NCBI GenBank assembly: GCA_008501785.1
Contig: QQUD01000948.1
Coordinates: forward strand, 1-17,900
Direction: 5' to 3'
Source: Chloroflexota bacterium
GTDB taxonomy: Bacteria > Chloroflexota > Anaerolineae > Promineifilales > Promineifilaceae
DNA length: 17,900 nucleotides
Below, piece after piece: positions 7,369-15,282 of the stretch. Numbering within the stretch: the first letter of the stretch is position 1; every line of letters starts with the position of its first letter. Below the pieces are notes generated by a model. It searched no databases. It saw only the letters and a program-made list of their open reading frames with translations, and was not told the origin of the DNA. The position numbers and the translations under genes are program-made.

Positions 7369-7758
7369 TCAATTCGTTTCAGTCACCAGTTGTTGTGCTA
7401 ACAGTTGATTCACGTTTTCTACCAATTTCTTGATATTCGCAGGTTTCGACATGTAAGCATTTGCCCCGGCGGTCAACCCTTCTGCATCTGCACTGAGATG
7501 CGTTTTTCCGCTGAGCATGATAACCGGCAGGTTTGCTGTTTCTGATTGACTGCGTAGTCTTCTGCAAACAGTTAGCCCATCCATATTGGGCATCATCACA
7601 TCTAAAATCATCACGGATGGGTTAACTTCGTTTACTTTTTTTAATGCATCCAGGCCATCGACAGCTTCTTCGACCCGAAAACCTTTTAATTCCAACAAAA
7701 TCCGCAACATTAACCGCGTTTCGTCTTCATCATCTACTACAAGAATAAGTGGCTTCAT
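7369..7758 (-). CDS. Stand-alone CheY-like response regulator receiver (copy 2)
   Basis: The 129-residue receiver has D9-D10, phospho-acceptor D53, S83 and K105 intact and no output domain. The frame is open to an ATG at 7788, but AGGAG stands six bases before the internal ATG at 7758 (MKPLILVVDDED). That start gives exactly the length of the paralogue at 5936-6325, so 7758 is chosen. The two are 72/129 identical without gaps, with the least conserved stretch near the C-terminal helix, which suggests duplication followed by different partners. It is convergent with the V4R gene. Confidence 0.92.
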   Translation of the reverse strand: MKPLILVVDDEDETRLMLRILLELKGFRVEEAVDGLDALKKVNEVNPSVMILDVMMPNMDGLTVCRRLRSQSETANLPVIMLSGKTHLSADAEGLTAGANAYMSKPANIKKLVENVNQLLAQQLVTETN

Positions 7759-8036
7759 TTCATGCTCCTGTGTGCTTCTGCTACGCATTACTAAATATCT
7801 GGTTACGCTTAATCAAACTAACTGAATGAGTATACCGAAGAAACGATACGAGATTAACCATCACATTAGTACTAGTGTTCCAACCAACAAAATTTTATAA
7901 TTAATAGCTTGCTGTTGTGTGTTTTTGAGTCAGGAGGATGCTTCATGTTTTGCCACACAATTATTTTTGACAGGCTGTTGATGAGGGTTATTATGCTGTT
8001 GGGGCAGCAATTGGGGAGACACTGCTGCTCGTTGTC

Positions 8037-8615
8037 ATGCTGAGTGGGATGGAAACGGCCGTTGCCGCTCCAACCACACCCGATGGTATTTATGAAATAC
8101 GTAAAACAGGTTTAGCCGTTCGTGCTGATCAGGATTTTGCTGACGATTTATTTCGTGCAGTTGAAACAGACCTGGACAAAGAGCCATTTGACCAGATTAA
8201 CAAAATCGATTGCCCAAAACCAGTAGACAAACCCAATGGCTGGGCGATGATCTTGCGCACGGGGGGACGGCCGTTTTTAAATTTCGATCATATTGAAATT
8301 GATGGTGACGTGTGGTCGCCTGAACCTTGCACGCAAGCTGGCAGTAAGATACCACCCGTTATGATTGCAGACCACTATGCTAGTGGCAAAACAGTCAACC
8401 GCATCTGGTTTACGCATTATGTGAGTGATACCAGTTTTCCAGTTGTGGTGGTGATGACAGCCGACGGCTTCTTTAATGTTGGTGGGGCTGGCAAACCCAT
8501 GCTGCAAGGTGCTGCTAATCGTATGGGTTTTATTGGCGCTCCGTTTACCAATGGATGGAGACCAATGGTCTGCCTGGGGATCGACACCTGGGTTGAATTC
8601 AGATATTACAATTAA
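8037..8615 (+). CDS. Secreted protein of unknown function, probably frameshifted at both ends
   Basis: I do not recognise this family. The frame reads a hydrophobic stretch ending A-V-A-A-P (a signal-peptidase-like site near residue 12), then a 180-residue domain with PDGIYEIRKTG, two cysteines (DCPKP, EPC) and an aromatic Gly-rich end. Both ends look wrong. The ATG at 8037 has no ribosome binding site, and the hydrophobic core (AIGETLLLVV) is encoded in frame before it, with a TGA at 7968. A strong AGGAGG plus ATG (7945) lies upstream in another frame and would supply the signal peptide's N-terminus. At the 3' end, skipping one base at 8601 joins W-V-E-F to D-I-T-I-K-I-T-D-P-A-T-G and runs to 8706. 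The intact gene is probably 7945-8706, and a terminator at 8736 fits that end. Confidence 0.6.
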   Translation: MLSGMETAVAAPTTPDGIYEIRKTGLAVRADQDFADDLFRAVETDLDKEPFDQINKIDCPKPVDKPNGWAMILRTGGRPFLNFDHIEIDGDVWSPEPCTQAGSKIPPVMIADHYASGKTVNRIWFTHYVSDTSFPVVVVMTADGFFNVGGAGKPMLQGAANRMGFIGAPFTNGWRPMVCLGIDTWVEFRYYN

Positions 8616-8706
8616 AATTACGGACCCTGCGACAGGGATATCGGTCCAAGAAACCCGAAGCTACAATCTCTCACAGTGTATATTTTTACCATTGATACGA
8701 AAGTGA
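8602..8706 (+). pseudogene. Out-of-frame C-terminal tail of the secreted protein
   Basis: This frame, one base off the main one, reads DITIKITDPATG, then a QETRSYNLSQC segment, and ends IFLPLIRK before TGA. F/YLPL(I/V) endings are common at the C-termini of secreted proteins in Anaerolineae-type genomes. A single extra base near 8601 explains the switch. It lies 30 bp before the terminator hairpin. Confidence 0.6.
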
Positions 8707-8735
8707 TTTTAGGATATGCGGGAGGGATTAAATGG

Positions 8736-8761
8736 AGAGGGGGATTGTTTCCCCTCTTTTT
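8736..8761 (+). terminator. Intrinsic terminator after the secreted-protein gene
   Basis: Stem AGAGGGG (8736-8742) / CCCCTCT (8751-8757), with an eight-base loop and a run of five T from 8757. It is placed 30 bp after the corrected gene end at 8706. Confidence 0.75.
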
Positions 8762-8800
8762 GTTGTGTTTTAAGTATATGAAGGAATTGCTTCCAAAATC

Positions 8801-8830
8801 TGTGTTCATTTGCGTTCATCCGTGTTCAAA
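8801..8830 (+). repeat. Imperfect 10-bp tandem repeat, three units
   Basis: Units TGTGTTCATT, TGCGTTCATC and CGTGTTCAAA stand exactly head to tail upstream of the small membrane protein gene. GTTCA is constant apart from its position in the unit. It is outside any supported gene once the downstream start at 8903 is used. Confidence 0.7.
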
Positions 8831-8902
8831 TTCTTATCTCCAAATTCAGGTTATAATCTAAGCAAACATGCATTGGTTTTGAACCAAAATGGAGAACATG
8901 AA

Positions 8903-9229
8903 GTGAAAATTGCGAAATTGATTGCACTGATTGGGGTGTTGGCGATGGGTGGCATTCTCATTTATGCGTTTGCGACAGGGGATTTTCAGGCTGAAGGCAG
9001 TCAACTGATGTCGATGCCCTGGGGAATTGTGTCGCTGGTTGATTTGTACGTGGGATTTGCTTTGTTTGCAATCTGGATTGCGTATCGTGAACCGTCGCTG
9101 TGGCGAGCCATTATCTGGATTGTGCTGCTGATGGTGTTGGGGTTTTTTATTGGCAGTTTGTACACGCTGCTGGCTTTGCACAACAGTGATGAGGATTGGC
9201 AGGTGTTTTGGAACGGCCGTTCCCCCTAA
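8903..9229 (+). CDS. Small three-helix membrane protein, DUF1475-like
   Basis: The 108-residue protein has three membrane segments: residues about 5-24, a MPWGIVSLVDLYVGFALFAIW helix (about 37-57) ending in a YRE turn, and WRAIIWIVLLMVLGFFIG (about 65-82). The W-G-x-V-x-L-V-D-L-Y-x-G-F pattern resembles DUF1475 proteins, whose role is unknown. The frame is open to an ATG at 8810, but that start lies in a tandem repeat and has no ribosome binding site. GTG at 8903 has GGAG eight bases before it and begins directly before the first helix (KIAKLIALIG). The gene ends with an iterated palindrome (9212-9221) that supplies its N-G-R-S codons immediately before the last Pro and stop. Confidence 0.7.
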   Translation: MKIAKLIALIGVLAMGGILIYAFATGDFQAEGSQLMSMPWGIVSLVDLYVGFALFAIWIAYREPSLWRAIIWIVLLMVLGFFIGSLYTLLALHNSDEDWQVFWNGRSP

Positions 9230-9255
9230 ACCTTACCCACTACCCACATCACACT

Positions 9256-9312
9256 ATTTCCCCGGAAACTGATTACCAGGCCAATGTGTCCTACGAAAGT
9301 TTCCGGGGAAAT
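9256..9312. repeat. 15-bp perfect inverted repeat between convergent genes
   Basis: ATTTCCCCGGAAACT (9256-9270) pairs with AGTTTCCGGGGAAAT (9298-9312) across a 27-base loop. It fills most of the gap between the small membrane protein (ends 9229) and the rRNA methyltransferase (ends 9338). No T-run follows on either strand, so it is a repeat element or an mRNA-end hairpin rather than a textbook terminator. Confidence 0.75.
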
Positions 9313-9337
9313 TCACGGAATTGTTGAAATAATGATT

Positions 9338-10471
9338 TCAATCCGGTCTATCCCCATAAAATTGATAATAATTGACCTTGATATTGCCATTCGTCAATTT
9401 GCGAACGCGATTGGGTCGCGCACGTTTAAAGTAGTCAGGGAACTTTTCATCAGCAGTAAGAATGTGTACTGCCCAGCCCCGCTTCTTACGAAACGTTTTG
9501 TTGAGCGAAATGTAGATAGTGTTAATGTCGCGATATTCCGAGATGCGAATGCCATAGGGCGGGTTCGAAATTAGTACGCCATACTGCTGATCAATCCATA
9601 AATCTTTCACATTTTTTTGCGTAAAAGTAATGTCATGTTTCACGCCAGCTTTTTCAGCATTTTGGTTAGCGATGGCGATTTCAGTTGGATTGATATCGTA
9701 GCCAAAAAGCTGCAATGGCTCATCATAATTGGCGGCGGCTTCAGCTTCTTGCCTTGCTTTTTGCCACGCTTCTTGCGTAATTGCAGGCCATTCCTCCGAG
9801 GCAAAGGTGTGCTGCAAACCAGGGGCGATGTTGCGAGCTATTTGTGTTGCTTCAATCAAAATCGTGCCAGAACCGCACATTGGGTCAATCAGCAGCTGGT
9901 TTTTGTCCCAGTTGCTCAGCTTGACCAATGCAGCTGCCAGCGTCTCTTTCAGCGGCGCTTCACCCGCATCGGCGCGATAGCCGCGCCTGTGCAGGCCCAT
10001 GCCAGACGTGTCCAGCGTCAACGTTGCCACATCTTTCAGCAGCGCAACTTGAATCGTGAAAGATGGCCCGGTTTCGGCAAACCACTCAGTTTGGTAGTGT
10101 GCTTTCAGCCGCTCAACCACAGACTTTTTGACGATAGCCTGACAAGTACGATTACTTTTCAACTGAGATCGATACGACTTGGATAAAACCGTGAATTTGC
10201 CATCTTCTGTGATGAAATCTTCCCATGGCAGCGTTTTTGTTTGCTCAAACAGATCGTCAAACGTTGTTGCTTTAAACTCGCCAAACTTAAGCTGTACCCG
10301 ATCTGCACAGCGCAGCCAGATATTTGCGGTGGGGATGTCGTTGAGGGTGGCTTTGAATTCGACACGGCCGTCGGAAACGGCCGTTATCTCAAACCCCAAA
10401 TCCTGAACTTCCTCTTTCACCAGCATTTCTAGACCAAATTTCGTAATAGCGATTAGTGTGATTTTTTCCAT
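9338..10471 (-). CDS. THUMP-domain class I rRNA (guanine-N2)-methyltransferase (RlmL/YpsC type)
   Basis: The 377-residue enzyme is predicted to methylate a guanine N2 in 23S rRNA, using S-adenosylmethionine. The N-terminal ferredoxin-like and THUMP RNA-binding region is residues 1-155 (ITKFGLEMLVKEEV at the start). It is followed by the family's HRRGYR (161-166) and APLKETLAAAL (172-182) blocks. The SAM site is DPMCGSGT (196-203), the acidic end of the next strand is GYDIN (257-261), and the catalytic NPPYG is at 303-307. Length matches the short bacterial YpsC form rather than the fused E. coli RlmKL. There is no clear ribosome binding site before the ATG. Two iterated palindromes near the 5' end supply I-T-A-V-S-D-G-R-V. 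Confidence 0.93.
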   Translation of the reverse strand: MEKITLIAITKFGLEMLVKEEVQDLGFEITAVSDGRVEFKATLNDIPTANIWLRCADRVQLKFGEFKATTFDDLFEQTKTLPWEDFITEDGKFTVLSKSYRSQLKSNRTCQAIVKKSVVERLKAHYQTEWFAETGPSFTIQVALLKDVATLTLDTSGMGLHRRGYRADAGEAPLKETLAAALVKLSNWDKNQLLIDPMCGSGTILIEATQIARNIAPGLQHTFASEEWPAITQEAWQKARQEAEAAANYDEPLQLFGYDINPTEIAIANQNAEKAGVKHDITFTQKNVKDLWIDQQYGVLISNPPYGIRISEYRDINTIYISLNKTFRKKRGWAVHILTADEKFPDYFKRARPNRVRKLTNGNIKVNYYQFYGDRPD

Positions 10472-10578
10472 AAGAATTTAATACAAAGATACAAAGGGGG
10501 GAAGGAAGAAAAAGGAGGAAAATTATTCACAATTTATTATTTTCTTCTCTTACTATCCCTCCGTGTCCTTCTCTTTCC
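10472..10578. other. Short intergenic gap with a truncated repeat relative
   Basis: Between the start of the methyltransferase gene and the end of the NarL-type regulator gene. ATTCACAATTTATTATTTTC (10525-10544) closely resembles the right arm of the inverted repeat at 16128-16143. A purine-rich tract with tacaaaggggggaa (near 10491) matches one near 5683. No terminator hairpin was found for the regulator operon. Confidence 0.4.
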
Positions 10579-11232
10579 TTATCCTATTAGTTGATGTTCA
10601 TACGCATAAACGGCCGCTTGAATACGATCTCGCAGCCCCAACCTGCTTAAAATATTGGAAACATGATTTTTGACCGTGCCTTCACTCACAACCAGTTCCT
10701 TAGCAATCTCGCGGTTGGTGGCGCCAGTGGCGATCAACTTTAGTACCTCAAGTTCGCGCTCTGTGAGATCATGCGCTGGTGGGGCAGGCTTGGGTGGCGT
10801 TGGGGACGTCGTGTCCAAACGGCCGATTAGCTTTCCGGCAATGCTTGGCGCAAGTTGATAAATGCCGGTATGTGCCAGCCGCACCGCCTGTGCCAGTTCT
10901 GCTGCCGGAATATCTTTCAGCAGGTATCCCACTGCACCAGCCCGCAGCGATTTGACGATGTACTCTTCATCATCAAAAGTCGTCAGCATCAGTACCTGGC
11001 AGTTCGGCAGCTGGCGGCGAATTTGTTGCGTGGCCGTAATACCGTCCATGATAGGCATGCGAATATCCATGAGGATGATGTCAGGGTTGAGAGAAACGGC
11101 CGTTTTCACCGCATCCTCACCATTCACCGCCTGCCCAATCACCTGCACGCCATCCTGAATATCCAGCAGCGACGCAATGCCCTCACGTACGAGCCGTTGA
11201 TCGTCCACCACCAAAACCGAAATGTTGCTCAT
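10579..11232 (-). CDS. NarL/FixJ-family response regulator
   Basis: The 217-residue transcriptional regulator has a receiver domain (1-120) with D10-D11, phospho-acceptor D56 (ILMDIRMP), T84 (MLTTFD) and K105 (LLKD). A proline-rich linker (about 138-152, SPTPPKPAPP) follows, then a LuxR-type helix-turn-helix (about 155-212) with LTERELEVLKLIATGATNRE and GTVKNHVSNILSRL. It follows the kinase gene by 39 bp and is its cognate partner. The divergent MacB-like transporter starting at 12883 is the natural target. Only a weak ribosome binding site precedes the ATG; a 22-bp palindrome lies just upstream. Confidence 0.95.
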   Translation of the reverse strand: MSNISVLVVDDQRLVREGIASLLDIQDGVQVIGQAVNGEDAVKTAVSLNPDIILMDIRMPIMDGITATQQIRRQLPNCQVLMLTTFDDEEYIVKSLRAGAVGYLLKDIPAAELAQAVRLAHTGIYQLAPSIAGKLIGRLDTTSPTPPKPAPPAHDLTERELEVLKLIATGATNREIAKELVVSEGTVKNHVSNILSRLGLRDRIQAAVYAYEHQLIG

Positions 11233-11241
11233 GGTAGTTCC

Positions 11242-11263
11242 AAGAAATTATTAATAATTTCTT
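11242..11263. repeat. 22-bp perfect AT-rich palindrome between kinase and regulator genes
   Basis: AAGAAATTATT (11242-11252) is immediately followed by its reverse complement (11253-11263), with no loop base. It sits in the 39-bp gap, ten bases before the regulator start on the minus strand. It could be a regulator-binding site or an mRNA hairpin near the ribosome binding region. Confidence 0.6.
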
Positions 11264-11271
11264 TCTCCGCT

Positions 11272-12546
11272 TTACGCGGTGTCCCTCTTAAACAGTTGAG
11301 CCGGATTTTTCGGCACAATCACCATCATGCGCGTGCCGTGCGGGGAAACGTGGCTCAAATCCATTTGCCCCTGCACCAATTCTAGACGTTCTCGAATCCC
11401 CTGCAAGCCATAGCTGTGCGGAGAAGCCAGTTTTGTTTCTAATTGTGTAAAATCTAAACCAACACCATTGTCTTCGAGCAAAAGCTGTGCGTGATTTGCT
11501 TCCAGAGATACTTTAAGTCGAACTTGATTTGCTTGGGCATGTTTTTGTACATTGGTGAGTCCTTCTTGTGCAACCCGAAACAGCGTGGTCAGGACAGGGT
11601 AAGCAAATCCAGCTTCTTGGCCCTCCACTTGCAGCGCCACGTCCAGCGCTTGATCATCAATCCCCTGAACTAATTCGTGTAGCGAGTTGGACAATGAGAA
11701 AGCTGCATCCTTTTCACGCAGTGTGCGCACGGAGTTGCGCACGTCGAGCAGCGCTTCATGTGCGGCGATTTTGGCGTTTTGTACGGCTTCGTCGGCTTCG
11801 GCAGGGTTGCGATTGCGGAAGGTGAGTGCTTTTTCGAGCTGGATGTTAACGGCCGTTAAATGATGCCCCAAACTATCATGAATATCACGCGCCAGCCGGT
11901 TCCGCTCCTCCGCAACCGCCAGTTCACCCACTTGCGCCGCATACAGTTGCAGCTTTTCGTGCGACACCTTCAGTTCAGCAAACAGCCGCCGCGTCTGTTC
12001 TTGTCGCTTTTCATTTGCCGCAATGATAAAAGCAATAATATGAATGAACACCAGCGTTAATGAAAGCAGCACGATGCCAACATTTGCCAGCGGGTCTGAA
12101 ATCCAATTTATCTCGGAACGTCCCAAATTGTAGACAGTTAACAACCAAAAGAAGCTGCCGGTGGCGATACTGACTTTGCTGCCAATGGAAAAGAAGATGG
12201 CGAACGGAATGATTGAGTACATGGATGCCGCAATCGAGGTGCAGTCGATTTGGATGATACCCCAAATAACGGCGGTTCTCGCCAACAACAAAAACATCAC
12301 ATGCGGCATCGTCAATGTCTCATGTTCGATTTCGTATCGTTCAATGGCTAATAGCAAAATGAGCAGCGCCGCCATCCACGTCGCATTGCGAAAGGGGGTC
12401 GAACTATTGCACACGTTGATGGCATTAATGTATACCATCACCGCCCCAATCAGAGAAATGTAGGCAATAATAAATCCCCAGCGCAAGACGCTTTGCCCGC
12501 TGACTGATGGAATCATCCACTGCATGAATTGATTTTTAATTCTCAT
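11272..12546 (-). CDS. Membrane histidine kinase of the DesK/NarX (HisKA_3) family
   Basis: The 424-residue sensor kinase has an N-terminal membrane part with about six hydrophobic helices (residues 21-40, 57-67, 82-100, 108-122, 125-139, 156-178). A coiled stretch (179-210) follows, then the HisKA_3 box AEERNRLARDIHDSLGHHL with phospho-acceptor H223. The ATPase domain shows N332 (EGLTN), the G1 box ED-N-G-V-G-L-D (358-365) and YGLQGIRERL (379-388). No large extracellular loop is visible, so it probably senses membrane state or its transporter. The frame is open to an ATG at 12684, but those extra 46 residues read through short tandem repeats and look artificial, so MRIKNQF at 12546 is chosen. 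No clear ribosome binding site. It is co-transcribed with the regulator. Confidence 0.9.
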   Translation of the reverse strand: MRIKNQFMQWMIPSVSGQSVLRWGFIIAYISLIGAVMVYINAINVCNSSTPFRNATWMAALLILLLAIERYEIEHETLTMPHVMFLLLARTAVIWGIIQIDCTSIAASMYSIIPFAIFFSIGSKVSIATGSFFWLLTVYNLGRSEINWISDPLANVGIVLLSLTLVFIHIIAFIIAANEKRQEQTRRLFAELKVSHEKLQLYAAQVGELAVAEERNRLARDIHDSLGHHLTAVNIQLEKALTFRNRNPAEADEAVQNAKIAAHEALLDVRNSVRTLREKDAAFSLSNSLHELVQGIDDQALDVALQVEGQEAGFAYPVLTTLFRVAQEGLTNVQKHAQANQVRLKVSLEANHAQLLLEDNGVGLDFTQLETKLASPHSYGLQGIRERLELVQGQMDLSHVSPHGTRMMVIVPKNPAQLFKRDTA

Positions 12547-12609
12547 AGCTATTGAATGGGTATATTGGTGTAATGGTGTATTGGTGTATTTGATATCAAG
12601 CAATAATCC

Positions 12610-12641
12610 AATATACCAATATACGAATATACAAATATACA
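12610..12641. repeat. 8-bp tandem repeat, four units
   Basis: AATATACC, AATATACG, AATATACA, AATATACA in perfect register, 60 bp or so upstream of the chosen kinase start. Confidence 0.75.
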
Positions 12642-12738
12642 AAACTCTCCTCTCTCCCAGCATAACACACCCGCCATTCTGCAAACAATATGCCAGGTGA
12701 GCGATTCTTTTTAGCTAGTTGGCATAGGTCGGTTGGCT

Positions 12739-12748
12739 AACGGCCGTT
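12739..12748. repeat. Intergenic iterated palindrome in the divergent control region
   Basis: AACGGCCGTT, followed by TCCC, about 135 bp upstream of the chosen permease start and about 190 bp upstream of the kinase start. Confidence 0.8.
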
Positions 12749-12882
12749 TCCCACAATAGGCTACTCGGCACATGTGTAAAAATGCACAAAGCCGTAAACT
12801 GGGGAAGGTAGCTTTCAGGTATCAGCTATCAGCCGTCAGCAACAATCAGACGACAAGACGAAAGACTACGAGACAAACAACT

Positions 12883-15270
12883 ATGATCCGAACCCGTTGG
12901 TATAAAGTAATGAGCGATTTATGGAGCAACCGGATGCGTACCCTGGTGGTAGCCGTTGCGGTTGCGGTGGGGGTTTACGCAATTGGTGGCGTGATTACGA
13001 CCCAGACCCTGATGCTGCGTGAATTTCACAGTGATCAAGACGATGCCCTGGTTGCTTCTGCCATTCTGTACACCTTTCCATTTGATGAAGACTTGGCCGA
13101 ACGTATGTCAGAACTCCCCGGTGTTGCCGCTGCTGAAGGACGGTACAGCATCAGTTCGCGCATCATCACCGCTCCCGGTGAGTGGAAAGATATGGACATC
13201 ATCTCTGTATCTGATTTTAGCAACATGCAGGTTGACAAATTTTTGTATGTGGATGGGGCCTGGCCGACTGCCAAAGACGAAATCATGCTCGAATGGATGG
13301 GCACCGACTATATTGAAGCAGGGATCGGCGATACGATCCTGATTGAATTGGGTGATGGCACGCAAAAGGAATTGACCATTTCTGGTCTGGCTCATTATCC
13401 ACAGCGCCCTAGTCCAGCCATTATGGGCAACACTTATGGCTTTGTTTCACCAGATACGATGCGCTATTTAGGCGAATTGGACCAGTTCACCGAACTCCAT
13501 TTTATTGCCGTCGGAGAAGACCCAGACAAAGAAACGGTTGAACAGGTTGTTGAGGTGGTTTCAAAACAAATTGAAGACAGCGGTCGCGTTGTGCTAAACA
13601 CGTACATTCTGGGTGAATTTATCATCGAGTCCATTATCAATACCGTTGCGCTCATTCTTTCTACTTTTGGCTGGATGACGCTGTTTTTGTCTGGGTTTCT
13701 GGTTGTCAACACCATTTCAGCACTGATTACGCAGCAGATTAACCAGATTGGCATCATGAAGCTGGTTGGAGCCAGTCGGCTGCAAATGGTTGCCATGTAC
13801 ATCACGATGGTGTTGGTGTATGGCGTGATAGCGTTTTCGGTTGGCATTCCCATGTCTGTGGCAACGGCGCGTTATTTGATGGTCAACTTGATTGAAGTGA
13901 CCGTCAACATGCGCCCGGAAAGTTATGCAATCCCGCTGTGGGTGTATGCAGTGATGGTTGGCGTAGGGGTAATCATCCCTGTATTTGCGGCGCTGCTGCC
14001 TGTGATGCAAGGCACACGCCTCACCACACGCAAAGCACTGAATGGCACTGGGATGGCATCTGCCACTAGCGGGGATACTGTTTTTGAAAAGTTGTTAGGG
14101 TTGGTTCCACGGAAGCGGTTGCAACGGCCGTTACTGCTCGCCATCCGCAACACCCTCCGTCACAAAAGCCGCCTGCTGCGTACTTTAATGGTCCTCATTT
14201 TGGGAACGGCGCTGTTCATTGCCGTTATTTCCGTACGTTTGTCGGTCGACAGCACACAGGCTGACTTTCTTGCCTATCATCAATACGATGTGCAGCTGCG
14301 CATGGAACGGCCGTATCGCATCACCCAGCTCGAAAACACAGCACTCGAACTCCCCGAAGTAGTCGCCGTCGAAAGTTGGGGCAGAGATTCTGCTACCATC
14401 ATGCGTCCCGATGGCAGTGAGAGTAATGGGTACATCGTTTTCGGACTGCCTGAAGAGACCAAATTGGTCACACCTGTTGTCACCGAAGGGCGCTGGCTGC
14501 GTCCCGATGATACAAACGCCATCGTTCTCAATGCCACGCTGCTCAACGACGAAACCGATATTCGGGTAGGTGACGAGATTACGCTTGATTTCGCAGGGCG
14601 TGAGCAGACCTGGCAGGTGGTGGGTTTTGTGGGCACTGATGCGCAAGGCCCAAATATTTATATGAATTTCGACACATTCGCTTACGAATTGCGCATGCCT
14701 GGACAAGCCAACAGCTTACAGGTCATTTCCAATCAACATGATGCACAGTCACAGGCAAATTTGGAATCAAAATTGTTCCATCACTTTGAAAACAGCGATT
14801 TTGAAGTGAGCGGCAGCCACACAACCCAAACGCTAAACAGTCAAAATGAGTTCATGTTTGACACCATTGTCGCCTTCCTTATTTTGATGGCGGTTTTGCT
14901 GGCGGCAGTGGGCAGCCTGGGCTTGTCTACCACAATGGGCATCAACATGCTAGAGCGCATCCGCGAGATTGGCGTGCTGCGTGCGATTGGGGCGTCCAAC
15001 GTTGCCGTGCGCCGCATCGTGCTGCTCGAAGGGCTGGTGATTGGCTCGATTAGCTGGGTGATTGGCTTTTTCCTGTCGTTCCCGGTTGCCAAATTTATGA
15101 GCGCCCAAATTGGTGTGGCTCTGCTGGATATGCCGTTAACTTACACCTACGCATATGGTGCGGCAATCATCTGGCTCTTTGTGATACTTGGCCTTGCCGT
15201 AGCTGCCAGCCTTGGCCCTGCCCAAAGTGCCGTTAAGCTGACGATTCGAGAGGTATTGGCTTACGAGTAA
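12883..15270 (+). CDS. MacB/FtsX-type ABC transporter permease
   Basis: The 795-residue inner-membrane protein belongs to the type VII (mechanotransmission) ABC class. It has an N-terminal helix (21-41), a periplasmic domain (about 45-245), and a first FtsX domain with helices near 250-280, 303-325 and 350-375, including QIGIMKLVGASRLQ (288-301). A repeat of this layout follows: helix 433-452, periplasmic domain 455-655, then helices 662-685, 713-735 and 758-778 with REIGVLRAIGASN (694-706). The frame is open to an ATG at 12772, but those 37 residues read a repeat-rich leader. ATG at 12883 (MIRTRWYKVMSDLW) matches family N-termini. The ribosome binding site is weak. Two ATPase genes follow; no MacA-like adaptor is present. 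Substrate unknown: lipoproteins, peptides or envelope stress signals are the family options. Confidence 0.92.
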   Translation: MIRTRWYKVMSDLWSNRMRTLVVAVAVAVGVYAIGGVITTQTLMLREFHSDQDDALVASAILYTFPFDEDLAERMSELPGVAAAEGRYSISSRIITAPGEWKDMDIISVSDFSNMQVDKFLYVDGAWPTAKDEIMLEWMGTDYIEAGIGDTILIELGDGTQKELTISGLAHYPQRPSPAIMGNTYGFVSPDTMRYLGELDQFTELHFIAVGEDPDKETVEQVVEVVSKQIEDSGRVVLNTYILGEFIIESIINTVALILSTFGWMTLFLSGFLVVNTISALITQQINQIGIMKLVGASRLQMVAMYITMVLVYGVIAFSVGIPMSVATARYLMVNLIEVTVNMRPESYAIPLWVYAVMVGVGVIIPVFAALLPVMQGTRLTTRKALNGTGMASATSGDTVFEKLLGLVPRKRLQRPLLLAIRNTLRHKSRLLRTLMVLILGTALFIAVISVRLSVDSTQADFLAYHQYDVQLRMERPYRITQLENTALELPEVVAVESWGRDSATIMRPDGSESNGYIVFGLPEETKLVTPVVTEGRWLRPDDTNAIVLNATLLNDETDIRVGDEITLDFAGREQTWQVVGFVGTDAQGPNIYMNFDTFAYELRMPGQANSLQVISNQHDAQSQANLESKLFHHFENSDFEVSGSHTTQTLNSQNEFMFDTIVAFLILMAVLLAAVGSLGLSTTMGINMLERIREIGVLRAIGASNVAVRRIVLLEGLVIGSISWVIGFFLSFPVAKFMSAQIGVALLDMPLTYTYAYGAAIIWLFVILGLAVAASLGPAQSAVKLTIREVLAYE

Positions 15271-15282
15271 AGTAAGCTCTAT

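Larger units (their letters stand above)
12547..12882. other. Repeat-rich divergent intergenic region between kinase and transporter genes
   Basis: Carries promoters for both operons but is crowded with short repeats. These are ATTGGTGTA-type units three times (12564-12588); AATATAC plus one variable base four times (12610-12641); GGTATATTGG (12559-12568) as an inverted copy of CCAATATACC (12608-12617); an iterated palindrome (12739-12748); TATCAGC twice plus CGTCAGC (12820-12840); and AGACGACA/AGACGAAA-type 8-mers (12848-12879). No clear -35/-10 pair was identified. Confidence 0.6.

Noticed and set aside
8810..8902. Upstream start of the DUF1475-like protein
   Set aside because: It lies in a 10-bp tandem repeat without a ribosome binding site, whereas GTG at 8903 has GGAG at good spacing.
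12559..12641. CRISPR-like array
   Set aside because: Units are 8-10 bp head to tail with no spacers; this is simple tandem repetition.
12547..12684. N-terminal extension of the histidine kinase to an ATG at 12684
   Set aside because: The 46 extra residues are encoded by short tandem repeats, have no ribosome binding site and do not resemble kinase N-termini. MRIKNQF at 12546 precedes the first membrane helix region.
12772..12882. 37-residue N-terminal extension of the FtsX-like permease
   Set aside because: It reads through repeat-rich leader DNA and places a hydrophilic tail before a typical family start (MIRTRWYKVM) at 12883.
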